Positions 17,260 through 27,003 of a stretch of 64,000 nucleotides of DNA are shown piece by piece (the stretch's first letter is position 1; every line of letters begins with the position of its first letter). Origin of the DNA: Candidatus Phosphoribacter hodrii (lineage in GTDB: Bacteria; Actinomycetota; Actinomycetes; Actinomycetales; Dermatophilaceae); contig JADJIB010000001.1 of NCBI GenBank assembly GCA_016707175.1, positions 248,001 to 312,000 of the forward strand, given 5' to 3'. Under the pieces are notes generated by a model that did no database searches, was not told the DNA's origin, and saw only the letters and a program-made list of their open reading frames with translations. A program made the translations under genes and the position numbers.

Positions 17260-18857
17260 GTGCCCGCCCGAGCGTCGGCCCCGGTATGCCGTTGCGAGAC
17301 TTCCGAATTCACCGTTACGTCAACGCGTTCTGCCCCCACTGCCACGCCGAGCGACCCGACCAGCCCCTGGCCGACGTGCGTCGCCTGTCGGGGTGGCTGG
17401 CCGCGCGCGACGGCAAGGTGTGGCTCGAACGCGGTTGCCCCGAGCACGGATTCGTCCGGACGCTCTATGACGAGTCGGCCGAGATCCTCACCTACCTCGA
17501 GCAGTGGACCGCCACGACCAAGGAGCACGTCTCCGACGTCATGGGCAACTTCGCGCCGGTCCCCGCGGCATACCTCGACGGTATGCCGCACATGCAGACC
17601 CAGCACACCTGCATCCTGCTGGCGGACATCACCGACACGTGCAACCTGCGCTGCCCCACGTGTTTCGCCGAGTCGGCGCCGGCACGGGCAACGACGGCGC
17701 CCCTCGCGGAGGTGCTCGCCTCCGTCGATGATCGCCTCGCCAAGGAGCGAGGGCGCCTGGACGTCGTCATGCTCTCCGGCGGCGAGCCCACGCTGCACCC
17801 CGACTTCCTGCGACTCCTCGATGAGTTGGTCGCCCGACCCATCATCCGGATCCTGGTCAATACCAACGGGATTCGCCTCGCCCAGGACGACGCGTTGCTC
17901 GCTGCCCTGGTGCGTCACCGAGAGCGAGTCGAGGTCTACCTCCAGTTCGACGGGCTCACGCCGACCGGGTCGATCCACCATCGCGGGGCCGACCTGCTGC
18001 GGTTCAAGAAGGCGGCGCTCGAGCGGCTCACCGGGGCGGGGGTGTTCACGACCCTCACCCTCACCGCGGCGCTCGGGGTCAACGATGACCAGATCGGTCC
18101 GGTCATCCAGTTGGCCCTGCAGACGCCCTTCGTCGGCGGCGTGACCATCCAGCCGGTCTTCGGCTCGGGACGCAGCGCGGGCATCGACCCGGTCGACCGA
18201 CTCACCCACACCGGCGTCCTGGCCCGGCTCGGCGAGCAGACCGACGGGCAGATCACCTGGCGCGATCTCACCGCCCTGCCCTGTTCGCACCCGCACTGCG
18301 CCTCGGTCGGCTACTTCCTGCGCGACGACTCGGGTCAGTGGCGCTCGCTCGTGTCGCTCATCGGTCCGGACCGGCTCAAGGACTATCTCGACCTCGCTCC
18401 TGACGAGTTCGCCAACCGGTTCGCCGACCAGGACATCCCCGCGCGGCTGCGCGCCTCGGTCAAGGACAGCCTGCTCGGCCTGCTCAGCGAACAGTCGTCG
18501 GTCTCCCACCCTGATATCGGACGGATCTGGCAGGACATCTGCACCACCTGCGACATCGGGATCGGCACCCTGACGACGCTCGCCGCGTCACGCCTGCCGG
18601 GCCAGGCTGGCCGCCTGCGCACCATGCTCGCCGAGCGGGTGTTGCGGATCACCGTCAAGCCGTTCATGGACATCAATACGATGATCGAGGAACGCCTCAC
18701 CCAGTGCTGCGTCCACGTCGGCACCGTCAACCCGGGCGACGGCAGTCACCAATGTGCGCCGTTCTGCGCGGTCCAAGCCTGGGCCCCGCTGTCCCGGACT
18801 CGCCTGAGCACCGCAGCCGGCTCCCTGACCCGACCACCGGCGGAGGTGCCGAGTTGA
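17256..18857 (+). CDS. Radical SAM enzyme of the MJ0619 / tetraether-synthase (Tes) type
   Basis: 533 aa. The N terminus has a zinc-ribbon-like pair (FCPHC at residues 25-29, later GCPEHG). The radical SAM cluster motif CxxxCxxC is Cys129-Cys133-Cys136 (CNLRCPTC), with SGGEPTLHPDFL following. The C terminus has PFMDINTMIEERLTQCCVH and APFCAVQ, which match the extra cysteine region of MJ0619/Tes proteins that carry additional Fe-S clusters. In archaea Tes joins lipid tails to make GDGTs; bacterial homologues are of mostly unknown function. GTG start overlaps the Lgt-like stop by four bases, and TTGA links it to the next gene. The gene contains a perfect 10-bp inverted pair of the GCGGCATACC motif. 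Confidence 0.8.
   Translation: MSARPSVGPGMPLRDFRIHRYVNAFCPHCHAERPDQPLADVRRLSGWLAARDGKVWLERGCPEHGFVRTLYDESAEILTYLEQWTATTKEHVSDVMGNFAPVPAAYLDGMPHMQTQHTCILLADITDTCNLRCPTCFAESAPARATTAPLAEVLASVDDRLAKERGRLDVVMLSGGEPTLHPDFLRLLDELVARPIIRILVNTNGIRLAQDDALLAALVRHRERVEVYLQFDGLTPTGSIHHRGADLLRFKKAALERLTGAGVFTTLTLTAALGVNDDQIGPVIQLALQTPFVGGVTIQPVFGSGRSAGIDPVDRLTHTGVLARLGEQTDGQITWRDLTALPCSHPHCASVGYFLRDDSGQWRSLVSLIGPDRLKDYLDLAPDEFANRFADQDIPARLRASVKDSLLGLLSEQSSVSHPDIGRIWQDICTTCDIGIGTLTTLAASRLPGQAGRLRTMLAERVLRITVKPFMDINTMIEERLTQCCVHVGTVNPGDGSHQCAPFCAVQAWAPLSRTRLSTAAGSLTRPPAEVPS
17565..17589. repeat. Perfect inverted pair of GCGGCATACC inside the radical SAM gene
   Basis: GCGGCATACC (17565-17574) and GGTATGCCGC (17580-17589) flank a 5-base loop. 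It encodes Ala-Ala-Tyr-Leu-Asp-Gly-Met-Pro, so two copies were accommodated within a coding frame. Confidence 0.9.
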
Positions 18858-19174
18858 CCAACCCACCCGTGACACCCGGCATACCTGGAGTGCCTGTGGC
18901 CGCCCTGCCCGAGGCAACGGCGCCCTTCGATCCCCTGCGGTTGTGCATCTTCGCCACGGTGGCGTTGCTTGGTTGGGCCCTCGGGCCGTTCGCGCTGCTG
19001 TTCTTCGCGGGGCTGGGGTTCACCGGCTACTGGAAAGCCCGCCAGCGCGGCCTCACCCGCAGCCGCTGCCTGCTGCGTGACACCCGGTTGGTCCTCACCT
19101 ACCTCGCCGTCCTCGCCGCCGCCGCGTGCGTCGGCATCTGGTTCCTTCTCACCCGTCTCGGGAGACTCACATGA
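18854..19174 (+). CDS. Small two- or three-helix membrane protein
   Basis: 106 aa. Hydrophobic segments at about residues 29-55 (LCIFATVALLGWALGPFALL onward) and 79-100 (LVLTYLAVLAAAACVGIWFLL, here quoted in part). The TTG at 18854 overlaps the radical SAM stop by four bases and has CGGAGG seven bases upstream, which decides this rare start. Its own stop overlaps the next ATG. No family recognised. The coupling implies a role with the radical SAM and Lgt-like proteins. Confidence 0.75.
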   Translation: MTNPPVTPGIPGVPVAALPEATAPFDPLRLCIFATVALLGWALGPFALLFFAGLGFTGYWKARQRGLTRSRCLLRDTRLVLTYLAVLAAAACVGIWFLLTRLGRLT

Positions 19175-19567
19175 CCCAGCCCCCGCCCGATTCCGGCCCG
19201 TCGCCCTTCGACCCGCAGTTCCCGCCGGCGCAGGCGCCCCCGCCGCCGCCCATCCCACAAGGTCCGTATGCCGCGCCGCCGCCGCCCATGGCACCCGGCC
19301 CCTACGGTGCCCCGCCGCCCCCGTCGATCGCACCTGGTCCGTACGGCGCCCCGCCGATAGCGACCCGGCCCGTACGGTGCCCCGCCGATGGGACCCGGCC
19401 CGTACGGTGCCCCGCCGATGGGACCCGGCCCGTATGCCGCGCCGCCGCCCGGCGTCCCCCGCAAGAGCAACGCGGGCAAGACCGTTGCCATTGTCATCCT
19501 CACCGTTATCGGCGGGTCCGCCTTGTTGATGATCGTTCTCGCCGGCGTGTGCCTCTCCCAGCTCTGA
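19171..19567 (+). pseudogene. Proline-rich single-pass membrane protein, frame broken once
   Basis: Begins ATG 19171 overlapping the previous stop. The first 63 or so codons encode a Pro/Gly/Ala/Tyr repeat (GPYGAPP units). At about 19360 the frame shifts: GATAGCGACCC replaces the GATGGGACCC seen in the next two repeat units, one extra base. In the corrected frame the repeats continue (APPMGPGPYGAPP) and end in a hydrophobic anchor, TVAIVILTVIGGSALLMIV, and stop TGA at 19567. Expected protein about 131 aa. The break is probably a sequencing indel in repetitive DNA, but a real mutation cannot be excluded. Confidence 0.65.
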
Positions 19568-19741
19568 GCACCTCGCTCCAGATGCTTCGAGCAGACCGAC
19601 TCGACGAACCGACGATGAAACCCGTCTGCGCAGCGGGCCACCCGGGGCGCGCCAGTGCCGTTAGCCGCACCCGACGCCGGGCGGGCGGCATACCCCAATA
19701 GGGTTGGAGGCGACTGCCCACAGCCTGGAAGGTGCCCGCCC

Positions 19742-20948
19742 ATGTCTCGCGAGATCCGCCGCATCGCGCTGCTCACTGCCGGGGGCTATGCCCCGTGTCT
19801 GTCCTCCGCGGTCGGAGGCCTCATCGAGCGCTATTCGCAGGTGTTGCCGGACGCCGAGATCATCGGCTACCTGCACGGCTACCACGGGGTGCTCGCCGGC
19901 AACTACCTGGTCGTTGACCAGGAGACCCGCGACAAGGCCCACCTGCTGCACGACTTCGGCGGCAGCCCGATCGGCAACAGCCGGGTCAAGCTGACCAACG
20001 TCAAGGACCTGGTCAAGCGTGGGCTGGTCAAGGAGGGCGAGAACCCCCTGCACGTCGCGGCCGAGCGGCTCAAGGCCGACGGCGTCGACGTCCTGCACAC
20101 CATCGGCGGCGACGACACGAACACGACGGCCGCCGACCTCGCGGCATACCTGCACGAGGCCGGGTACGAGCTGACGGTGGTCGGCCTGCCCAAGACGATC
20201 GACAACGACGTCGTGCCGATCCGCCAGTCACTCGGCGCCTACACGGCGGCCGAGCAGGCGTCGCTCTTCGCGCAGAACATCCTCGCCGAGCACGGCTCCA
20301 ACCCGCGGATGCTCATCATCCACGAGGTCATGGGCCGCGGCTGCGGCTGGCTGACCGGCAAGGCCGCGAGCAACTACCAGGCGTGGCACGCCGAGCAGGA
20401 GTGGGTGCCGAGCTTCGGGTTGTCCGCGGAGCGGTGGGCCATCCACGGCGTCTACGTCCCCGAGATCCACATCGACCTCGACGCCGAGGCCGCCCGCCTG
20501 ACGAAGGTCATGGACGAGGTCGGCTGCGTCAACCTCTTCCTGTCCGAGGGCGCCGGCGTCCCCGACATCGTCGCGGCCATGGAAGCAGCCGGCCAGGAGG
20601 TCCCGCGGGATCCGTTCGGCCACGTCAAGCTCGACATGATCAACCCCTGGGCAGTACTTCGCCAAGCAGTTCGCCGAGAAGCTCGGTGCCGAGAAGACGA
20701 TGGTCCAGAAGTCGGGCTACTTCAGCCGTTCGGCGCGGGCCAACGCCCAGGACCTCGAGCTCATCGCGGCGATGTGCGACAAGGCCGTCGAGGCCGCCAT
20801 GGCCGGCATCCCCGGTGTCGTCGGCCACGACGAGGAGCGCGGCGACGAGTTGCGCGCCATCGAGTTCCCGCGGATTGCCGGGCACAAGGCCTTCGACACG
20901 AGCGTCGACTGGTTCCAGGACGTCCTGCGCCGCACCGGTCAATCCTGA
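19742..20948 (+). pseudogene. pfp: PPi-dependent phosphofructokinase, with a one-base insertion
   Basis: Glycolytic enzyme phosphorylating fructose 6-phosphate with pyrophosphate. IGGDDTNTTAADLA carries the Asp that marks PPi-type (ATP enzymes have GGDGS), PKTIDNDVVP is the catalytic loop, and EVMGRGCGWLTGKAA follows. The frame is good from ATG 19742 to about 20647; an extra T at 20648 (CCCCTGGGCAG instead of CCCCGGGCAG) shifts it. From there the +1 frame continues with QYFAKQFAEKLGAEKT to a stop at 20948, giving about 401 aa if corrected. Loss of this central enzyme is implausible, so a sequence error is likely. Confidence 0.85.
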
Positions 20949-21133
20949 GCGACGAAGGCGCGCAGCGAAGCAAGTGCCAAGGAGCCAGGCACGAAAACAC
21001 AGCCTGAGCGACGAAGGCGCGCAGCGAAGCAAGTGCCAAGGAGCCAGGCACGAAAACACAGCCTGAGCGACGAAGGCGCGCAGCGAAGCAAGTGCCAAGG
21101 AGCCAGGCACGAGAGACAGCCTGAGCGACGGGG
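20944..21133. repeat. 59-bp tandem repeat (three full copies plus a fragment)
   Basis: The unit starting CCTGAGCGACGAAGGCGCGC begins at 20944, 21003, 21062 and 21120 (periods 59, 59, 58). Within each unit GTGCC and GGCAC can pair around AAGGAGCCA. The first copy contains the pfp stop codon. The pattern resembles a REP-like intergenic element. Its AT-richer tail ACGAAAACACAG is present in copies one and two and altered in copy three. Confidence 0.9.
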
Positions 21134-21181
21134 CCCAAGCGGGCACCAGGTATGCCGCTCGGCCGGGCGTGGGGCCGCTGA

Positions 21182-21227
21182 TGAAGCCGCGGCAGGTGGC
21201 GTGATCACACCACCTGCCGCGGCTTCA
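21182..21227. terminator. Strong stem-loop downstream of pfp
   Basis: An 18-bp perfect inverted repeat starts TGAAGCCGCGGCAGGTGG (21182-21199) and closes at 21210-21227 around a 10-base loop that itself contains TGATCA. It sits between the convergent pfp and small membrane-protein genes. There is no T-run, so it would be a GC hairpin terminator or mRNA 3' stabiliser. Confidence 0.6.
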
Positions 21228-21262
21228 CGCGCGGCTTCATCCCCGGGTGGTGGGGCGCAGGG

Positions 21263-21400
21263 CTAGCGACGGCTGCGGCGCACCAGCAGGATGGCCAGGA
21301 TGACCAGTCCGACCACGACGACGAACCCCAGGACGAGGAAGACGACCAGGCCGGCGACCATGGGGGCGGTTGCCACGTCAGTGACCAGGGACACTCTCAC
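21263..21400 (-). CDS. Tiny single-pass membrane protein, 45 aa
   Basis: GTG 21400 overlaps the stop of the upstream gene (GTGA) and the frame encodes a short N-terminal stretch (RVSLVTDVATAP), a long hydrophobic helix rich in Val and Leu, and a basic tail RRSRR before TAG. The four-base coupling and clean topology (helix followed by positive residues) support a real gene despite its size. Family not recognised. Confidence 0.55.
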   Translation of the reverse strand: MRVSLVTDVATAPMVAGLVVFLVLGFVVVVGLVILAILLVRRSRR

Positions 21401-22344
21401 GGCGAACGCCTCCAACGGGTGAGCAGGACGAGAAGCACGGGGAACTCAAGATAGGCGTGATAGCTCGCCAACCCCGAATAGACCGTTCGCCCCTGACCAT
21501 AGTCGGTGAGCAGGAGCGCGCCGAGAGCCACCGCCAGGGCGACCCCCACGCCCCACACCCGCCGCGAGCTCGCCACCGGCCACCGCGCCTCGAAGGCCGC
21601 CGTCGCCTCGGGAGCGGCGCGCGGCAGGAACCACACCCAGACGACGTAGTGCATCGTCTGCAGGAACGCGAAGGCGACCAGCCAACGCATCGCGGCCTCC
21701 GGCGCGGCCGGCCACGCGACCGACGACACGACCTGAGCCCCCTCACCGACGAGGGCGCGGACGGCCCCTGGGTCGGCATCCACCCAGCGGTCAAAGACCC
21801 CGGCCAGCACCACGGCAGGGGCGACGAGAACCCAGCCGACCTGGACACCGCGGAACCACCCGCGGGCACGCACCGGCAGGCGGCGCGCCCACTCCCAGAG
21901 GAACACCAACGGCACGAGGTTGTGCAGGTGCGCCAACACCACCACGTGGTATGCCGGGTGGCTCAGCGACACCGCAGCCGCGCCGACGAGGACGGCCAGC
22001 ACCACGACACGGGCCACTCCGCGAAGGCCGATCCACGCGCCGGCGCCGAGGACGGCATACCCGAGAAGGATCTCGGCGGGCCGGGACCAACCCCCCAGAT
22101 AGGCTCCCCCCAACCGGGCCACCGCGATCCCACTGACGAGCACAACGAGCAGCAGCCCGACCGTCCCGGTCAGCAGATCACCGAATCGCCCCAGGACGTA
22201 ACGCAATTCGAGCACGTTGTGAAGGATCCCGAAGCAGATGAGCCCGATCACCGTGGTCGCCAGCGGCGAACTCACCGCGATCGCGAGCGCCACCACCGCC
22301 GCGGCAGCCAGCGCACCGGCATACCTGCCGGCGCTGCTGCTCAC
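21397..22344 (-). CDS. Polytopic membrane protein of unknown function
   Basis: About 315 aa with eight or more hydrophobic segments and many Trp/His in the loops (GFGxLHN-like FGILHNVLELRYVLGRF; HNLVPLVFLWEWARR; LQTMHYVVWVWFLPR). No family named with confidence. Start uncertain: GTG 22344 is inside the hydrophobic N-terminal region at a CGGCATACC motif; the ORF is open to 22605 but that part is low-complexity and antisense to another gene. It is coupled to the 45-aa membrane protein by GTGA. Confidence 0.7.
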   Translation of the reverse strand: MSSSAGRYAGALAAAAVVALAIAVSSPLATTVIGLICFGILHNVLELRYVLGRFGDLLTGTVGLLLVVLVSGIAVARLGGAYLGGWSRPAEILLGYAVLGAGAWIGLRGVARVVVLAVLVGAAAVSLSHPAYHVVVLAHLHNLVPLVFLWEWARRLPVRARGWFRGVQVGWVLVAPAVVLAGVFDRWVDADPGAVRALVGEGAQVVSSVAWPAAPEAAMRWLVAFAFLQTMHYVVWVWFLPRAAPEATAAFEARWPVASSRRVWGVGVALAVALGALLLTDYGQGRTVYSGLASYHAYLEFPVLLVLLTRWRRSP

Positions 22345-22357
22345 GCTGGTCGTCGAG

Positions 22358-22645
22358 GTGCCCGCGCTGCTGCTGCTCGCCCGGCTGTTTGCGCGAGTGT
22401 CGGTGCCGCTCGCGCTGGCCGGCGCGGTCGGGGTCAACCTGCTCACGCACCCCATTCTGTATGCCGCGTCCGCCGGCTTCTCGTCCTGGACGCAACTGCT
22501 GGCCGCCGAGGCCCTCGTCGCGTTCGTTGAGGGCCTCGCGCTGGCCTGGGTCTGGCGGGTGCCGCTTCGCGAATCCTGGCCGCTGGTAGGCGCATTCGCG
22601 GTCAACGCCTTGTCGACCCTCGCGGGCCTGGCGCTCTACCGCTGA
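22358..22645 (+). CDS. Small polytopic membrane protein
   Basis: 95 aa from GTG 22358, or 135 aa if the ATG at 22238 is used; the longer form would overlap the divergent membrane gene extensively, so I prefer the short one. Three hydrophobic segments (VPALLLLARLFARVSVPLAL; LLAAEALVAFVEGLALAWVW; LVGAFAVNALSTLAGLAL). VNLLTHPILY and EGLALAWVWR resemble small membrane proteins seen in other bacteria with no known role. Only 13 bp would separate the two divergent starts, so one start is probably wrong. Confidence 0.55.
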   Translation: MPALLLLARLFARVSVPLALAGAVGVNLLTHPILYAASAGFSSWTQLLAAEALVAFVEGLALAWVWRVPLRESWPLVGAFAVNALSTLAGLALYR

Positions 22646-22666
22646 CGCGCGCTCCGACGAGCGGAG

Positions 22667-24046
<1,380 letters not shown>

Positions 24047-24181
24047 CCCGCCATCATCACAGAGGTGAAGGTCACCGCGGGCGAAGGTAGGCAGGTGCGG
24101 GGCGCACGGCATACGATCAACCCTGAACTAAGCGCCCGCTCACCGGCGGCTGCGCGCACCCTCGACGAGGAGGAACCCCCA

Positions 24182-25405
<1,224 letters not shown>

Positions 25406-25426
25406 GCTCTGGCTCCCCCAGGCATG

Positions 25427-25467
25427 AGGTATGCCGCCCGCTCACCTGAGCGGGCGGCATACCTTTT
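25427..25467 (+). terminator. Rho-independent terminator made of two inverted GGTATGCCGC motifs
   Basis: An 18-bp perfect stem: AGGTATGCCGCCCGCTCA (25427-25444), two central bases, then its reverse complement (25447-25464) running into TTTT (25464-25467). It lies 21 bases after the thiolase stop and before the convergent 96-aa gene. The window-wide motif forms the base of both arms. Confidence 0.85.
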
Positions 25468-25485
25468 CGTGCGGGGCTGCGGGCG

Positions 25486-25776
25486 TCAGGCGAGGGTGCG
25501 GCGCAGGTCGGCCAGTCGTTCGGCGAGCAGGTGGTCCAAGCCGGCCTGGACGGCGTCGAAGGCCATGACCCGCAACTGGTCCAGCGCGACGGCCGGGCCG
25601 AGATCGGGAACGGGGGCGGACGGCATACCCCTGGCTGCGGCGACCTCGTCCGCGAGGGCCTGGACGAGCGCGCGGACGGCCGGGACAGCACGAAGCGCCT
25701 GGTCGAGCGGCAGCTGTCGCCACCGCCCGTCCAGGCGCTCGAGCTCGATGCGGACCGGGTCGGGCACCGTGATCAC
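25486..25776 (-). CDS. Conserved-looking hypothetical protein, 96 aa
   Basis: Short mostly helical protein (PLDQALRAVPAVRALVQALA; LDQLRVMAFDAVQAGLDHLL) with no membrane segment or catalytic motif. Clean ATG at 25776 and codon use like its neighbours. It is convergent with the thiolase and downstream of the Bax-inhibitor-like gene. I do not recognise a family. Confidence 0.6.
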   Translation of the reverse strand: MITVPDPVRIELERLDGRWRQLPLDQALRAVPAVRALVQALADEVAAARGMPSAPVPDLGPAVALDQLRVMAFDAVQAGLDHLLAERLADLRRTLA

Positions 25777-25822
25777 GAGGTCACACCGGTGCTGTCGGTC
25801 GTCGGGCTGATCGCTCGCGCGG

Positions 25823-26746
25823 TCAGTTGTCGCGCAGGCGTGCCAGCAGGCGCAGGATCTCGATGTAGAGCCACACCAGGCTGACGATGATTCCGTGGGC
25901 GAACAGCCACGAGAACTTCTCGGGGGCGCCCATCCGGATGCCCTCCTCGACCGAGTCGAAGTCGACGGCCAGCGAGTAGGAGGCCAAGCCGACGCCGAGG
26001 ATCGAGATGCCGATGCCCAGCAGACCGGTGCCGCCGAAGCCCCAGCCGCTCGTCCAGCCGAAGACCAGCGCGAGGACGTTGACCAGGCTGAACAGCATGT
26101 AGCCCATGATCGCCATGCCGAAGATCCGGCGGGAGCGCGAGGTCACCTTGATGACGCCAGTCCGGTAGCCGATGAACATGCCCGCGAAGGTCGCAAGGGT
26201 GGCGACGACGGCGGTCATGACGATGCCCGGGTACCAGGCCTCCATGGCTCGGCTGAGGGCACCGACGAACGCGCCTTCGAGCAGCGAGTAGGTGAGGATC
26301 AGCGGGACCGAGATCGTCTTCTTGAAGGCGATGATCAGGCCAACGACCAGGCCACCGAACATCCCGACCATCCAGATCGGCGAGGCCAGGGCCGGCTGGG
26401 CCGAGGTCATCACCCAGGTCACGGCCGCGGAGCTGAGGACGATCGCGAAGAGCGTGAGCGTCTTCATGATGACGTCGTCGAAGGTCACCCGGCCGGTGTC
26501 GAGAGGCCCGGCGCTCGGACGCTGGTACATCGCGTCCAGCTGCTCGGGGCTCATCGGCGTCGGCGGGTAGTAGCCCGGCTGCTGCCCCTGCGGGTTGCCC
26601 TGGGGGTAGCCCTGCTGGGGGTTGCCCTGGGGGTAGCCCTGCTGCGGGTAGCGCTGCTGCGCGCCACGGGGCTCGCCGATACCGGCATACTCCCCGCCCT
26701 GCAGTTGCTTCTGAATGTTGTTGAACACCGGGTTGTTGCCGGCCAT
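25823..26746 (-). CDS. Bax inhibitor-1 / YccA-family membrane protein
   Basis: 307 aa. The first 70 residues are a Gln/Pro/Gly repeat region (QGYPQGNPQ units), then seven hydrophobic segments from about residue 90. The C-terminal DFDSVEEGIRMGAPEKFSWL and LVWLYIEILRLLARL are characteristic of the BI-1/YccA group, pH-sensitive channels or protease modulators in other bacteria. ATG 26746 has GGAGGA three bases upstream. The repeat region is likely cytoplasmic and disordered. Confidence 0.88.
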   Translation of the reverse strand: MAGNNPVFNNIQKQLQGGEYAGIGEPRGAQQRYPQQGYPQGNPQQGYPQGNPQGQQPGYYPPTPMSPEQLDAMYQRPSAGPLDTGRVTFDDVIMKTLTLFAIVLSSAAVTWVMTSAQPALASPIWMVGMFGGLVVGLIIAFKKTISVPLILTYSLLEGAFVGALSRAMEAWYPGIVMTAVVATLATFAGMFIGYRTGVIKVTSRSRRIFGMAIMGYMLFSLVNVLALVFGWTSGWGFGGTGLLGIGISILGVGLASYSLAVDFDSVEEGIRMGAPEKFSWLFAHGIIVSLVWLYIEILRLLARLRDN

Positions 26747-26855
26747 GTGTCCTCCATGAGTGTCGGGCCCTGCGGGTCCGTCTGGTCGGTACAGCGTATG
26801 GGGCGTCGCCGGTGTTCCCGAAGTTTGGCCCGGTCACCGGACGGTCACGAATGCG

Positions 26856-26929
26856 TGCCCCCGACGAGACTCGAACTCGCACTGAGGCGATTTTAAGTCG
26901 CCCGCCTCTGCCGATTGGGCTACGAGGGC
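26856..26929 (-). tRNA. tRNA with UAA anticodon (Leu codon UUA), short variable loop
   Basis: Reverse-strand cloverleaf of 74 nt. Acceptor GCCCTCG pairs with CGGGGGC (one G-U); discriminator A; no encoded CCA. Anticodon stem GGCGA/TCGCC holds the loop CTTAAAA, anticodon TAA (26893-26895). T-arm GCGAG-TTCGAGT-CTCGT. The variable loop is only TCAGT, whereas bacterial tRNA-Leu normally has a long variable arm; this class I shape makes charging with leucine uncertain. UUA is extremely rare in this GC-rich genome. Confidence 0.85.
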
Positions 26930-26947
26930 AAGGTCAACTCTAGGGCC

Positions 26948-26983
26948 GGGGCGGGGGGGGGGGGGGGGTGGGGGGGGGGGGGG
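26948..26983. repeat. Poly-G tract interrupted once
   Basis: About 30 G residues in two runs (roughly 26953-26968 and 26970-26983), with one C and one T as interruptions, in the gap between the peptide deformylase stop and the tRNA 5' end. It may be real simple-sequence DNA able to form G-quadruplexes, or an assembly artefact; run length should not be trusted. Confidence 0.7.
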
Positions 26984-27003
26984 CTAGGAGGGCCGGGCGC
27001 GCG

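Noticed and set aside
20939..21266. Small ORFs translated from the 59-bp repeat on both strands
   Set aside because: They are repetitive by construction with no family support; the DNA repeat explains them.
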